Shown here: piece by piece, positions 44,482 to 54,590 of the stretch | Layout of the letters: every line of letters begins with the position of its first letter | How positions within the stretch are numbered: the first letter of the stretch is position 1 | Origin: Carettochelys insculpta | Taxonomy: Eukaryota; Chordata; Testudines; Carettochelyidae | Reading direction: 5' to 3' | NCBI RefSeq assembly: GCF_033958435.1 | Contig: NC_134161.1 | Coordinates: 13,826,001 to 13,890,000 of the forward strand | Length of the DNA stretch: 64,000 nt | Translations under genes and position numbers: made by a program | Notes under the pieces: generated by a model | What the model saw: the letters and a program-made list of their open reading frames with translations, nothing else | Told to the model about the DNA's origin: nothing | Database searches by the model: none

Positions 44482-44712
44482 GCTGTTTCTACACAGGCCA
44501 CTTCCTTCAGAAGTGGCATGCTAGTGCACAGAGCGAAAGATGCTAATGAGGCACGGATGCAAATTCCCTATGCCTCATTAGCATAACATAACGTGATTTG
44601 GAGCCCAGAAGACCATTATTCTGGACTCCAAAATGCTGTGTAGAAGTGCGGCCCCGGGGGGGCGCTTCCGGAAGGAAGTTCTTCTTCCGGAGGCCACTTC
44701 TACTTGAAAATT
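44482..44712. mobile_element. Truncated foldback MITE (GCTGTTTCTACAC end)
   Basis: Left arm and GC-rich turn of the 63427 family: GGCCACTTCC, GATGCTAATGAGGCAC, GCCTCATTAGCATA, CGGACTCC-type boxes. The right arm is missing. Inserted in CR1. Confidence 0.75.
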
Positions 44713-45119
44713 TTGCCTTGCTTTTTAAGAACAAATTTTCCTAGTTTGTTTTCCCTCCTTTTTTCCCTTTGTGAAGTATATGGTTGGAATACAGCCTTTC
44801 AGTCTTCAGTCTCTGGCAGCAGTGCGCCTGAGTGTAGTAGACCTTTTTGCAATTGTGTAGCAGAGAATGAGCAGTCATTCTTATTGAGTTGGAATTGTAT
44901 AATTTTAAAACCCCAAGGTGCATATATTGACCCCTTTTTTGGGGTATCTGAATTTTTTTACAGAAAAATTTGAAATTTTAATTTGACTGACTCACTGCCT
45001 TCTGCACTTAAAATTGGTACTTCTCAGATTAAATATTACAGAAATCAGAAAATGTGTAAAAGTGTTCTTTTTGTTTTTCCAATTTTTCATACAGGAATGC
45101 ACATGCTTTTAAAGAAAAT
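44713..45119. other. No feature seen
   Basis: AT-rich spacer before the Penelope-like cluster. Confidence 0.45.
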
Positions 45120-45291
45120 AAAGCAGCAGAAATGTAGCACTTTAATGACTAACAAAATGTTTTATTCGGTGATGAGCTTTCATGGGACAGACCCACTTCA
45201 TCAGATCATTTTGTTAGTCTTTAATGTGCTACATTTCTGCTGCTTTGTTTTGTTGGAGTACAGACTAATACAGCTACCTCTCTGTTACTAT
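45120..45291 (+). mobile_element. Small palindromic Penelope-like insertion
   Basis: The inverted arm 45120-45159 (AAGCAGCAGAAATGTAGC…) pairs with the sense arm 45207-45247. The loop holds the complement of CTGATGAAGTGGGTCTGTCC with CATGAAAGC. Only the sense arm continues into the tail …CAGACTAATACAGCTACC…TGTTACTA. Target duplication not clear. Confidence 0.8.
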
Positions 45292-46017
45292 TCATTGTGA
45301 TTTCAAAGAATAATTATAAACCTTGAACACTTGAGGTGGGGGAGAGAAGAATGAAATAGTTCATAAATATGTCCTCTTCCCTCCGCCCCACATATGGGAG
45401 AGGAAAAGTTGGTGGGTAGAGCTTGAAGAGAAGAGTTTCTCAAGTACTGGTAGCATTGTAAGTATAACTTGTAGGTCACTCTGCAGAAGAGTCCTACAGC
45501 TTTGAAAAGCATATGCAGTGTGTTTTTTTCTTTTGTAAAACTAAAATTCATAATCAACATCCTACAGAGATGCAGCTGAATTGTGTGAAAGAAGCTGCAT
45601 TTGGTGACTCTTAAGAAGTTTTTATGCAAAGGAAAAAAATTATGCATTCTCTGAAAACGAAAAAACACAAAAAACAGTCCTGTAGCACCTGAAAGACTAA
45701 CAATATTATTTATTAGGGGATGAGCTTTCATGGGACAGATCCGGAAGTGAGTCTCATCTCCTAATAAAAAATATTGTTAGTCTTTCAGATGCTACAGAAC
45801 TGCTTTTTTTTATTTTATAAAGTATCAGAGGGGTAGCTGTGTTAGTCTGGATCTGTAGCAGCAACGAAGGGTCCTGTGGCACCTTATAGACTAACAGAAA
45901 AGTTTAGAGCATGAGCTTTCGTGAGTTAACTCACTTCTTCAGATGCTGGTCCTGGAAATCTGCAAGGCCAGGTATAAATAGGCCAGAGCAAGGCTGGGGA
46001 TAACGAGGTTAGCTCGG

Positions 46018-46503
46018 TCAGGCAGGCTGAGTTGTATTGTCATCAGCAGATCTGGAGGTGTGAACTCCAAGAGAGGGGAAGCTGCTTTTGTATTTAGCCA
46101 GCCATTCACAGTCTTTGTTTAATCCTGAGCTGAGGGTATTGAATTTGCAGATGAATTGTAGCTCAGCAATTTCTCTTTGGAGTCTGTTCTTGAAATTTCT
46201 TTGCTGCAGGATAGCTACTTTTAAATCTGCTACTGTGTGTCCTGGGAGATTGACGTGCTCTCCTATGGGTTTTTGTATATTGCCATTTCTGATGTCTGAT
46301 TTGTGTGCATTTATTCTTTTACGTAGGGACTGTCCAGTTTGTCCGATGTATATGGCAGAGGGGCATTGCTGGCACATGATGGCATAAATTACATTGGTAG
46401 ATGTGCAGCTGAATGAGCCCACGATGGTGTGGCTGATCCGGTTAGGTCCTGTAATGATGTTGCTGGTGTGTATATGTGGGCAGAGCTGGCAACGAGCCAT
46501 CAC
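46018..46503 (-). pseudogene. Penelope-like GIY-YIG endonuclease domain
   Basis: 161 open codons. A cysteine-bearing entry (RCQLCPHI…SCTSTNVIYAIMCQQC) leads into the GIY-YIG signature as AIYIGQTGQSLRKRINAHKSDI, followed by GEHVNLPGH and a C-terminal helical region ending near QPA. In Penelope-like elements this nuclease lies C-terminal to the RT and cuts the target. The RT is absent in this orientation, so the copy is 5'-truncated, although the nuclease frame itself is unbroken. An Arg in SLRKRINAH matches the conserved helix arginine. It is followed on the minus strand by the 3' hairpin and tail. Confidence 0.88.
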
Positions 46504-46880
46504 CTACACCACTAACCATCACCTACAGTCCTCAGCTAAAACCTCTACAGCGCATCATCAGGGATCTACAACCCATCCTGGACAATGATCCCACACTTTC
46601 ACAGGCCTTGGGAGGCAGACCTATCATTGCTCACAGACAACCTGCCAACCTAAAACAAATCCTAACAAGCAACTATACACCGCACCACAGTCACTCTATC
46701 TCAGGGACCCATCCATGCAACAAACGAATTGCTGAGCTACAATTCATCTGCAAATTCAATACCCTCAGCTCAGGATTAAACAAAGACTGTGAATGGCTGG
46801 CTAAATACAAAAGCAGCTTCCCCTCTCTTGGAGTTCACACCTCCAGATCTACTGATGACAATACAACTCAGCCTGCCTGA
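46504..46880 (+). pseudogene. Penelope-like fragment, RT C-terminus joined to protein C-terminus
   Basis: Open frame whose first part (QLKPLQRIIRDLQPILDNDPTL…KQILTSN…GTHPCNK) is the linker between RT and GIY-YIG. It then jumps directly to RIAELQFICKFNTLSSGLNKD…QPA. The GIY-YIG core is missing, and the missing part is exactly the part that begins the opposite-strand copy at 46503. It forms the inverted arm of the palindromic element, so it is probably not a protein gene in itself. Confidence 0.8.
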
Positions 46881-47076
46881 CTGAGCTAACCTCATTATCC
46901 CCAGCCTTTCTCTGGCCTATTTATACCTGGCCTTGCAGATTTCCAGGACCAGCATCTGAAGAAGTGAGTTAACTCACGAAAGCTCATGCTCTAAACTTTT
47001 CTGTTAGTCTATAAGGTGCCACAGGACCCTTTATTTTATAAAGATACTAACATGGTAGTCTCTGAAATTTAGTCTC

Positions 47077-47547
47077 TGAAAATGAGAATTTCATTGCTGT
47101 TGATCTGCTGGATTCCGTGGCTGTGAGGTTGAGGTCATTGCTCTTGGCAGCTCCTTCTCCTACCTATAAAAGTCTTTTATTACGGGCATGCTATGCTACT
47201 TCATGGCTGCTATGGTAACAGATGGGAGAGGGCACTGTGCTTGCATACTAAGGCTTAATGGCACAGACGCAGAATGTAGTTGTAAATCTAGCTGAGGGGA
47301 AAGCGTTCACAAACCTGCCAGGGTTACTTGGAAATAAATCACCAGTGAAGACCTGGGTGTGGAGGGATTTCAGTATTTCCCATAAACGTGTGTTAAATCA
47401 GATTTAGGGGCTCTTTGTTTATGTTGGAGAAAGCATGACTGACTGTAGCCTTGAGGCACCATAAATTAGAGGTTCCTTAGCCAAAAATTGAGCCTCTTTT
47501 CTAGAGTGACTTCCTTTTCCAGATTTCAAAACCTGGAGTCCAGCTTA
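47077..47547. other. No gene or clear repeat seen
   Basis: Short single-copy-looking stretch. Confidence 0.45.
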
Positions 47548-47675
47548 GAACATAAGAACGGCCATACTGGGTCGGTCTGTCTAACCAAAGGTCCCACCTT
47601 CACATAGTGGCCAATCCCAGGTGCCCCGGAGGGAGTAAATAGAATAGGTGATAATCAAGTGAGTTATCCCCTGTC
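47548..47675 (-). mobile_element. CR1-like 3' tail, minus strand
   Basis: Starts GAACATAAGAACGGCCATACTGGG, the complement of the TTCTTATG-type CR1 end, and continues through the CCAGGTGCCCC block. Confidence 0.88.
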
Positions 47676-47679
47676 AGCG

Positions 47680-48250
47680 CTCCCACACACGCAGCCTGAG
47701 GTCAATACTGCACATTCGATGGCAGGACAGAGTTACAAACCTGGAAGTCCTGGACAGAGCAGGAACCATGAGCATCAAAGTCATGATTCTGAAAGCCGAG
47801 CTTTGCTGGACAGGACACGTCATATGAATGGAGGAGTCAAGAATCCCTAAGCAACTCCTCTACAGTGAACTCTCCCAGGGCAAAAGGAAACAAGGTGGGC
47901 CTCACAAGAGATATAAAGACTGTGTGAAGGCCAACATTGCTCATGCTGGTTTAAAACCAGATCAGCTAGAGCAGCATGCGAAAGACCGAACAGGTGGGCG
48001 TGCTCTTGTATGACACGCGCATGACAACTTTGAAGAGCAGCGACGCGTATGCCTCACTGATGCTTGTGAGAGGAAGAAAGCAACAGCAGCAGCCGCACCA
48101 ACAGAGCCAGGACAATTCCATTGCCCCCACTGTGAACACCCATGCTGTTCAAAGCTTGGACTCCTCAGCCACATGCAAGTCCACAACCGATGAGCCTGTG
48201 CAAGCTCAAGACGTCATCGTCGGACATAATGGACTACCTTACATACATCC
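47680..48250 (+). pseudogene. LINE ORF2 C-terminus with zinc finger
   Basis: The plus strand carries the C-terminal end of a non-LTR retrotransposon protein: T-N-L-E-V-L-D-R-A-G, LCWTGHVI-stop-MEESRIPKQLLYSELSQGKR, GPHKRYKDCVKANI, LEQHAKDRTGGRALV-stop. In another frame come CLTDACERKKA and HCPHCEHPCCSKLGLLSH, with a following H forming a C2H2-like finger. The W-x-GH…MED…PKQLLYGEL…GKR pattern is widespread in LINE proteins from lower vertebrates and invertebrates (RTE/RTEX-like, clade not settled). At least two stops and one frame change make it a relic. Confidence 0.75.
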
Positions 48251-48289
48251 CCTGTCGCTCATTCCCACTTTCTGACAGACAGAGGCTAG

Positions 48290-48500
48290 GGGCACTATCC
48301 ATGCTCATCCGGGCTAATCGCCATTGATGGATCTATCCTCCATGAATTAATCTAGTTCTTTTTGGAACTCTGTTCTGGTCATGGCTTTCTCCTTATCCTC
48401 TGGCAAAGAGGTCCTTGAGTTGACTATGTGCTCCCTGAAGAAATATTTCCTTTTGTTTGTTTTAAACTTGCTGCTGATTAATTCCATTTTTAGATAGCTA
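48290..48500 (-). mobile_element. CR1-like fragment, minus strand
   Basis: Parallels 5345-5530: GCCATTGATGGATCTATCC…GAAGAAATATTTCC…GTTTGTTTTAAACTTGCTGCTGATTAATTCC, the complement of a CR1 C-terminal or 3' region. Confidence 0.65.
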
Positions 48501-48808
48501 TGTTGATGTTTGAGCTCAGTCTATTTTTAGCCATCTAGAAGCACAAATCAGACTTTGTTTTTTTTGTAGTGCAGACACACTTAGTCATAGTCACATGGGA
48601 GCTTTTGCAACACTCACTCAGAATGGGTGTGGGTGCTGGGGCCAGAGAGAATAGAATGAAACAAGGGTGGAGTGCTAAAGTTAGAGGGCTTTAGGTGGAA
48701 GATAAGAAGTTAATGAAAATGAGAGGAGAGTTTTATGGAGAGCTGGAGCAGTGAGGTGGAGGATATTAACCTTGTAACTAGCCCTGTGGGTTGGTGGTTT
48801 CAAGTAAG
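48501..48808. other. No feature seen
   Basis: Purine-rich DNA without recognised content. Confidence 0.45.
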
Positions 48809-49391
48809 ACTATGTCTACATTGGCAGTTGATCTACAAAGCTTTTGTCATTCACAGGTACTTAAACACCCCCATCAGAAGGCAAAAAAACTTTGCTGGGG
48901 CAAATGGTAGTATAAACAGAGCTAATGCCCCTCACTCACGGGGGTGGGAAGGTTTTGTCAGCTGTATTGCAAACAAGCAGCCACTGACCTTTAAAGAGTC
49001 ACTAAAAGTTGCATAGTATAGACCAGTGGTGGACAAAGTGGAGGGCGGGCCCTCTCTGGGGGAGGGTCATGAAATTTCATGAGGTGGGGTGCAGCACAAT
49101 TGGCTGCTGGGTCTCAGGCTCATCCTCCTTGTTAAAAAATGTGGAAACACCTTACTATTTTTATGTCTTGTTGTTCACATTTATATATCTATTAATAAAA
49201 TTTTCACATTCTACATACTTATATTCTTACACATTCCGAAAGGGTTTTTTTCCCCAGAGGAACAAAGCTGACATTTCCATCGGTTTGAATTAAATTAGAC
49301 AGCTGGGGTGGACGGGAGCCCCCTGCTAATTGTAGGAACAAAAAGTGGGGCCCTAGATAAAAAGCGTGCTCACTTCTGGTGTAGACAAAGC
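48809..49391. mobile_element. MITE (ACTATGTCTACATTGG end) split by a hAT-like insertion
   Basis: The left end ACTATGTCTAC and the complement of the right end GCTTTGTCTAC pair. The inner halves lie at 48809-49023 and 49387-49391, so most of the right side beyond the insertion is only the tip. Flanks GTAAG and CTGAG match poorly. Confidence 0.55.
49024..49378. mobile_element. hAT-like element with 8-bp target duplication
   Basis: Starts CAGTGGTGGACAAAG and ends TGCTCACTTCTG, a hAT-style end pair. GTATAGAC (49016-49023) and GTGTAGAC (49379-49386) are an 8-bp duplication with one mismatch. No coding capacity. Confidence 0.7.
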
Positions 49392-50647
49392 CTGAGAGGA
49401 AGAGTTGGTCTGAGATATTAAAAAAAAGGAGTGTGTAATGTAGTGTAGTGTAGTGAAAGAGAGGTGGAATAGGGTAGAGTTGGAGTCAGGCCCGTTGACG
49501 GGGGAAGCAAAGGGGGCAGATGGCTCAGGCCCCTGTCCTGGAGCTCCCACCACTGCCCCTTTGAAGTGCCCTGGAAGTGCTGTTCCGCCAATGTGCACGG
49601 TGATGAGGAAGCATGGTGGAAAGGCTAGCGCTGTGATCTGGCTTCTGCTGAGGACTGACCGCCCTCGGCCCTGCCCCTTCCATCTCTGGACCCACCCCTT
49701 CTGGGGTGCAGGGGCCTGGGATGGTTGTTGGCTGCACTGTTTGGAGGTGTGGAAGATAGTGGAGGAAGTAATTTGAGCCTTAACTGGCTTGTTGATTGTG
49801 GAGAGAGGCAGAAATAAACACATTTGGAGGGCTTGCTGAAATTGCTTATTGTCTAACCAGTTACAGAAATAGTGACTGTAAATTCCTCAGTCTGTATTCT
49901 AAAAGGGAATCCTGATATCCTGTAATTCTGCAAGCAAAGGGGCAGCGATTTATTGGTCTAATCTCTGCCTTGTTTCTCTTTTTATAATTAGAAAGATAAA
50001 ATGAAGCTGCATGATTCAGTCCTCCAGATGACGGGCCATTCTTTTCCTGATTGTAATTGGGAGTGTGCCTCCAGGAGATTGCTAGGTTTTGATGGGAATG
50101 AGAGTTATTATATGAGAGAACAAATAATGTGACAGATGTGTGGTCTTGTTGCTTAGTGCACTAATGAAAGGCATTTGGTTACTACTGTGAGTGTGGTATA
50201 ATAATCTGTAAACAATAGATAAATAAAAGGGGCAGGAATGCAAGAGAGAGGAACCTGTCCTGAAAAACATTTTTTCATGCACTCTACACATTTGCGAGAT
50301 GTTTAAAAATAAAGTACATAGTCTAAAAAGGCATTCCAGATTCCTTGTTTTGGTGTGAATTTAAGTAGTCATAGTTTTATACTTTCAGGTAGTCTCAGTA
50401 GAACACTGTAGCCCTAGATATTTTTGTTTGCTTCAGGAAACAAAATAAATTTGTCATTGTTCAAGGACTGTATGATGTTAAATGATGTATTTAAAAACCA
50501 ACTGTAAATTACCCTCTTAGAATATTACAACTAAAATTCTAATTTAGTTTACACTGTGTATAAAGAGCCCCTTATTAAAATTCTGCCGCTGAATTGAAAG
50601 AATTTAGAATGATTTGCCCACATGTGTTGGAGTGATTCTCCATTCTG
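49392..50647. other. Mixed DNA with one GC-rich repeat-like block
   Basis: 49488-49740 (CAGGCCCGTTGACGGGGGAAGC onward) looks like a fragment of an interspersed repeat; open frames on both strands there are not supported as genes. 49760-50647 is AT-rich and featureless. Confidence 0.4.
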
Positions 50648-51065
50648 GATAGTAACAGAGAGGAAGCGGTGCTAGTCTATATTCTATCAAAACAAAAAAG
50701 CAGTAAAGTAGCACTTTAAAAACTAACAAAATAATGTATTAGGTGATGAGCTTTCATGGGACAGACCCACTTCTTCAGACCATAGCCATACCAGAACAGA
50801 CTCAATATTTAAGGCACAGAGAACCAAAAACTGTAATCAAGGTTGACTAAATCAGAAAAAAAATTAAAGGTGAGCAAATCAGAGAGTAGAGGGGCTGGGG
50901 GTAGGGAGAAGTCAAGAATTAGATTAAGCCAAGTGTGCAAAAGAGCCCCTATAATGACCCAGAAAATTCACATCCCAGTTCAAACCCCGTGTTCATGTGT
51001 CGAATTTGAATATAAAAGAGAGTTCAGCAGCCTCTCTTTCAAGACTGTTGTGAAAATTCCTCTTC
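50648..51065 (-). mobile_element. Penelope-like 3' region with full tail
   Basis: In complement it ends with the tail …GACTAGCACCGCTTCC…GTTAC. Upstream come CTGAAGAAGTGGGTCTGTCCC with CATGAAAGC, GAGTCTGTTCTGG, and the end of the coding region towards 51060. Single arm, no palindrome seen. Confidence 0.82.
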
Positions 51066-51344
51066 AGTAAAACACAGACTTATAATCATTAACAGAATGG
51101 TGCACTCCATTTTCAAACCAGACTAATAATGAATGACTTTCTCTCTGTGCTCTACAAAAGAAAAATACATCTGAAGATAGTTCTGAACTTCCCAATCCAT
51201 TCCCCGAGACCTGAGCCAACTCTTGATCCTGTTGAATTGAATGGGAATGGGATTGAACCCAACATTATTTTTGCTATTTTGGTATTTATCTTTTCACTTC
51301 AACATCCAGCTGATGACAGTTACAAGCTGTTCCTACTTCAAGGT
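51066..51344. other. No feature seen
   Basis: AT-rich spacer. Confidence 0.45.
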
Positions 51345-51585
51345 CACGTTGACACTACCACTCATAATAGCAAAACATATGTTGCTCGGGGTGTGAAAAA
51401 ATGACAGACCCTCCCCAGCAACCTCTTTTTTGCCAATGCAAGCAATTGCATGCACAGCTCTCCTGCCAACATAGCTACCTGGCTACCGTCAGCACAGAAT
51501 GACTAAATGAGCAATCTTAGAGCAGCACAGCTGGATTGGTACAGCTATATTACTGAAAGCTTTCTAGTGTAGACATGTCCAAAAG
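51345..51585. mobile_element. MITE (GTTGACACTACC end)
   Basis: The left GGTCACGTTGACACTACC and the complement of the right GGACATGTCTACACTAG pair. The inner part is decayed. Target duplication not clear. Confidence 0.5.
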
Positions 51586-51842
51586 CAGGAGTGAGGCAGA
51601 GGACAAATACTACTGAAGATATTTTTGCCTCTGGAATAATTTAAATTATACAGAATGGCAGATATTTTCTAAAAAAAGGCTATCTTCACCACTGTTCCCC
51701 ATTAAAATGGTACAACTTGCAGGCTCAGTAAACTTGTGATGCTCCAGATTCTGTTCTGTTCCACATTGGTGATTTAGTGGAAGAAGAGCTCCTTTTAATT
51801 CCTAAAGCTCCAGCCAGCATCATAAAGGAATCTGAAGTGAAA

Positions 51843-52196
51843 CAAAAAGCAGTCAAGTAGCACTTTAAAGACTAGCAAAAGGGTTTATTAGGTGAGCTTT
51901 CGTGGGACAGACCCACTTCTTCAGACCATAGCCAGACCAGAACAGACTCAATATTTAAGGCACAGAGAACCAAAAACAGTAAGCAAGGAGGACAAATCAG
52001 AAAAAGATAATCAAGGTGAGCAAATCAGAGAGTGGAGGGGTGGTGGGGAAGATCAAGAATTAGACTGAGCCAAGTATGCAGACAAGCCCCTATAGTGACT
52101 CAGAGAGTTCCCATCATGATTTAAACCATGTGTTGATGTGCCGAATTTGAATGTAAAAGCCGGCTCAGATGTTTCTCTTTCCAAAACGGTGCGATA
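51843..52196 (-). mobile_element. Penelope-like 3' region ending at the internal T-rich site
   Basis: Begins AAACAAAAAGCAGTCAAGTAGC, the complement of the T-rich site, without the outer tail seen at 50648. It continues through the hairpin (complement CTGAAGAAGTGGGTCTGTCC with CACGAAAGC) into 3' coding sequence near 52150. Confidence 0.82.
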
Positions 52197-52413
52197 ATTC
52201 TGAAATTGGTTACTCTTTGCACAGCAGGCCCTTACCTTTCAGATTCGTAAACCTTGCTTGCATACTGTCGCTATCTTTAGAAATGTCACATTGATATTAA
52301 TGCATTTTGTTAAATCTGCCGTGAAAGCATTCTAAAATGAACATGTTCAGGTTCATCATTATAAAATGAAATATATGGCAGAATGCCAGTAAAACAGAGC
52401 AAGAAACACATAA

Positions 52414-52837
52414 GCTACATCCACACTAGCCCCCTTCTTTTGAAGGGGGCATGTTAATGAGGCAGTTCGGAACATGCTAATAAGGTGCTGACACGAACAA
52501 TCAGCCCCTAATTAGTGTAATGGCGACCATGCGCAATTCAAAAGTGCCACTTTTGGAATGCACGCCGCCTGTGTAGATCAGGGCCTTTCAAAAGGACCCC
52601 CTCCCGACTTAGAAATCCCCTTCTTCCTTTAGGGAAGTCAAGGGTGGGGGAGTCCTTTCAAAAGGCCCGTCTACATGGGCAGCGAGCGTGCGTTCCAAAA
52701 GCAGCACTTTTGAATTGTGCGTGGCTGACATTATACTAATTAAGCATTTCATATTCATGTCAACACCTCCTTAGCATCTTGTGAACTGCCTCATTATCAT
52801 GCCCCTTCTGAAAGGAGGGGGCTCATGTAGACGAAGC
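52414..52837. mobile_element. Foldback MITE, 424 bp
   Basis: The left GCTACATCCACACTAGCCCCC and the complement of the right GCTTCGTCTACATGAGCCCCC start a full-length palindrome with boxes AGGGGGCATGTTAATGAGGC and GCCTCATTATCATGCCCC. Flanks CATAA and CATAG fit a 5-bp duplication with one change. Confidence 0.82.
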
Positions 52838-52869
52838 CATAGTCATCCTTCAAGGAGCTCTGTCACAAA

Positions 52870-53053
52870 CAGTGTTCCCTGTAATTTTTTTCATCCGGGG
52901 TGGGATAGATTTTGTTATGTGCAACAAGACATGCACCACCAATAGAAACGCATGCTGCCTGCTGTGGGTGGCTGTGGGTGCTCTGCTAATCAGCTGGTTG
53001 GCACCTGAATCTCTCCTGGGCTGTCACGAAGCCCCTCATTACAGGGAACAATA
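52870..53053 (+). mobile_element. Short MITE with CAGTGTTCCCTGTAAT ends
   Basis: CAGTGTTCCCTGTAATTTTT and ATTACAGGGAACAATAG are inverted ends 184 bp apart. A diverged relative in opposite orientation lies at 22850-23015. The ends suggest a hAT-type origin. Confidence 0.65.
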
Positions 53054-53182
53054 GTCATAAATGTAATTGACACATTATTTGTTTAAAGAGCATCAGCATG
53101 GAAGCATGCCCTCTGGTATGGTGGCCAAAACATGAAGCAGTATTATTATATCTGGCATTAAATACTTCGCAACGCTAACTAC

Positions 53183-53270
53183 AAATATGCCTTGTGAACA
53201 GTTCCACTTCTCAATTTCAGGTGACGAAAATATGCCTTGTGAACAGTTCCACTTCTCAATTTCAGGTGAC
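53183..53270 (+). repeat. Exact tandem duplication, 45-bp period
   Basis: AAATATGCCTTGTGAACAG…TTTCAGGTGAC occurs twice in direct contact (53183-53227 and 53228-53270), with no difference over 43 bases. A recent local duplication. Confidence 0.95.
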
Positions 53271-54049
53271 ATTGTAAATCAGAATCAGGCAGCAGTACCT
53301 CCCTCCAATGTAAAGAAACTTAGTTACTTTAGCAATTAGCAGAACAAGCAGTAGGACGGAGTAGACTAGTAGGCACTGAAGGTTTACATTGGTTTTTGAG
53401 TGCAGTTGCGTAACCAAAAAATCTACATTTTCATGGTAAAGAGATTGCAATTTAGTACTTGTTGAATTTTTCATTTCGCCTCATACTTCTTTTGTTTATC
53501 ATTTTTGCAGAGCATATGCGGTAAACTCGTTCATACCTGGCAGCCCTGGGACTATTATGTTGCCGGATATTCAAATATTCTGGAGAATAGAGGGATATAT
53601 CTAGCAATACAAAACACTAAAGAAAGACAGGATTAGATATTAAGAAACAAACAAAAATGTATGTAGAGTACTTTATTTACCATCAACAGTAGTGTTGTAC
53701 GCTGTAAACTTATACTGTATTTGCTGTATTTATTTTTATGATACTGTAGTTATGGAAAATGTTACTAAAATTCACTTATGGCTAAAATGCTGATTATTTG
53801 AGAGCTCCAAATGATAGAACGCCGAATATGAAAGAGTTTACTGTATTTGTACTAAAAACAATATAAAGTGAGCACTGTATTCTTTATATTCCATGTTGTA
53901 ATTGAAATCAGTATTGAAAATTTATAATAACGTCCATAAATATTTAATAAACTAGGAGATTTAATAACTAGAAGATTTACCTGGTGAAGCTCAGGTACTT
54001 AACTCAAATAAATTTTGTAACGATAACACAAAAAAAAGCAATCACCCTT
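53271..54049. other. No gene or clear repeat seen
   Basis: Very AT-rich DNA. Confidence 0.45.
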
Positions 54050-54590
54050 CTCATAATTATGTAAGCAAGACATAAGAAGTAATTAGTCTACTCTATTCCA
54101 GTGATTAAGCCTAAACTGGAATTTTGTGTCTAGTTCTGGGTGCCACATTTCAGGCAAGATGTGGACAAATTTGAGAAAAGCCATAAATGAGCAATAAAAG
54201 TTATTGAAGGTCTGCAAAATGTGCCCTCTGAGTCAAGACTGAAAAAAAGAAAAGGGTTTGTTTAGTCTGAAAAGGAGAAGACTGTGAAGGAAGGACATGA
54301 TAACTTTTTGAAGTGCCTAAAAGGTTGTTACAAGGGGGAGAGAGAAAAATTGTTCTCTTTAACCTCTGAGGACAGAACAAGAAGTGATGGACATAAATCG
54401 CAGCAAGTGTGCTTAAGGTTGGACATTAGGAGAAGCATGCCATCATGGTAGCTAAGCTGTGAAATAAATTGCCTAGGGAGGCTGTGGAATCCTTGTCCTT
54501 TGGGGATTTTAAAGAGCAGGTTAGACAAACACAGGGGACAGGACTAGATCTCTTGAGCTCCCTTATAATTTCACGAGTCTATTATATCTT
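54050..54590 (+). mobile_element. CR1-like LINE 3' end, old copy
   Basis: Decayed CR1 C-terminal blocks (F-W-V-P-H-F-R-Q-D-V-D-K…, AIKVIEGL, CLRLDIRRSM, CLGRLWNPCPLGILKSRLDK type), ending near TTATAATTTCACGAGTCTAT. It belongs to the TTCTATGAGTCT 3'-end type, as at 14850. Confidence 0.85.

Larger units (their letters stand above)
45823..47030 (-). mobile_element. Large palindromic Penelope-like element with target duplication
   Basis: Sense on the minus strand: GIY-YIG coding region, then a 3' end with full tail finishing at 45823. The right part (46733-47030) is an inverted copy of the same 3' region (45856-46171) and lacks the outer tail. TTATTTTATAAAG occurs on both sides (45810-45822 and 47031-47043). 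The middle segment 46504-46732 codes for part of the region upstream of the endonuclease, in inverted orientation. The element sits inside the smaller copy at 45665. Confidence 0.85.
45665..47076 (+). mobile_element. Small palindromic Penelope-like copy, split by a later insertion
   Basis: The arms 45672-45710 (CAGTCCTGTAGCACC…) and 45768-45803 (…CAGATGCTACAGAACTG) are inverted repeats. The tail is interrupted at 45822 and resumes at 47044 (ATACTAACATGGTAGTCTC). The inserted element between them is listed separately. Confidence 0.7.

Noticed and set aside
46088..46387. A 99-codon plus-strand open frame
   Set aside because: It is the antisense of the GIY-YIG coding region.
49353..49823. A 156-codon minus-strand open frame
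   Set aside because: It spans the end of a hAT-like element and a GC-rich repeat fragment and has no motif or splice context.
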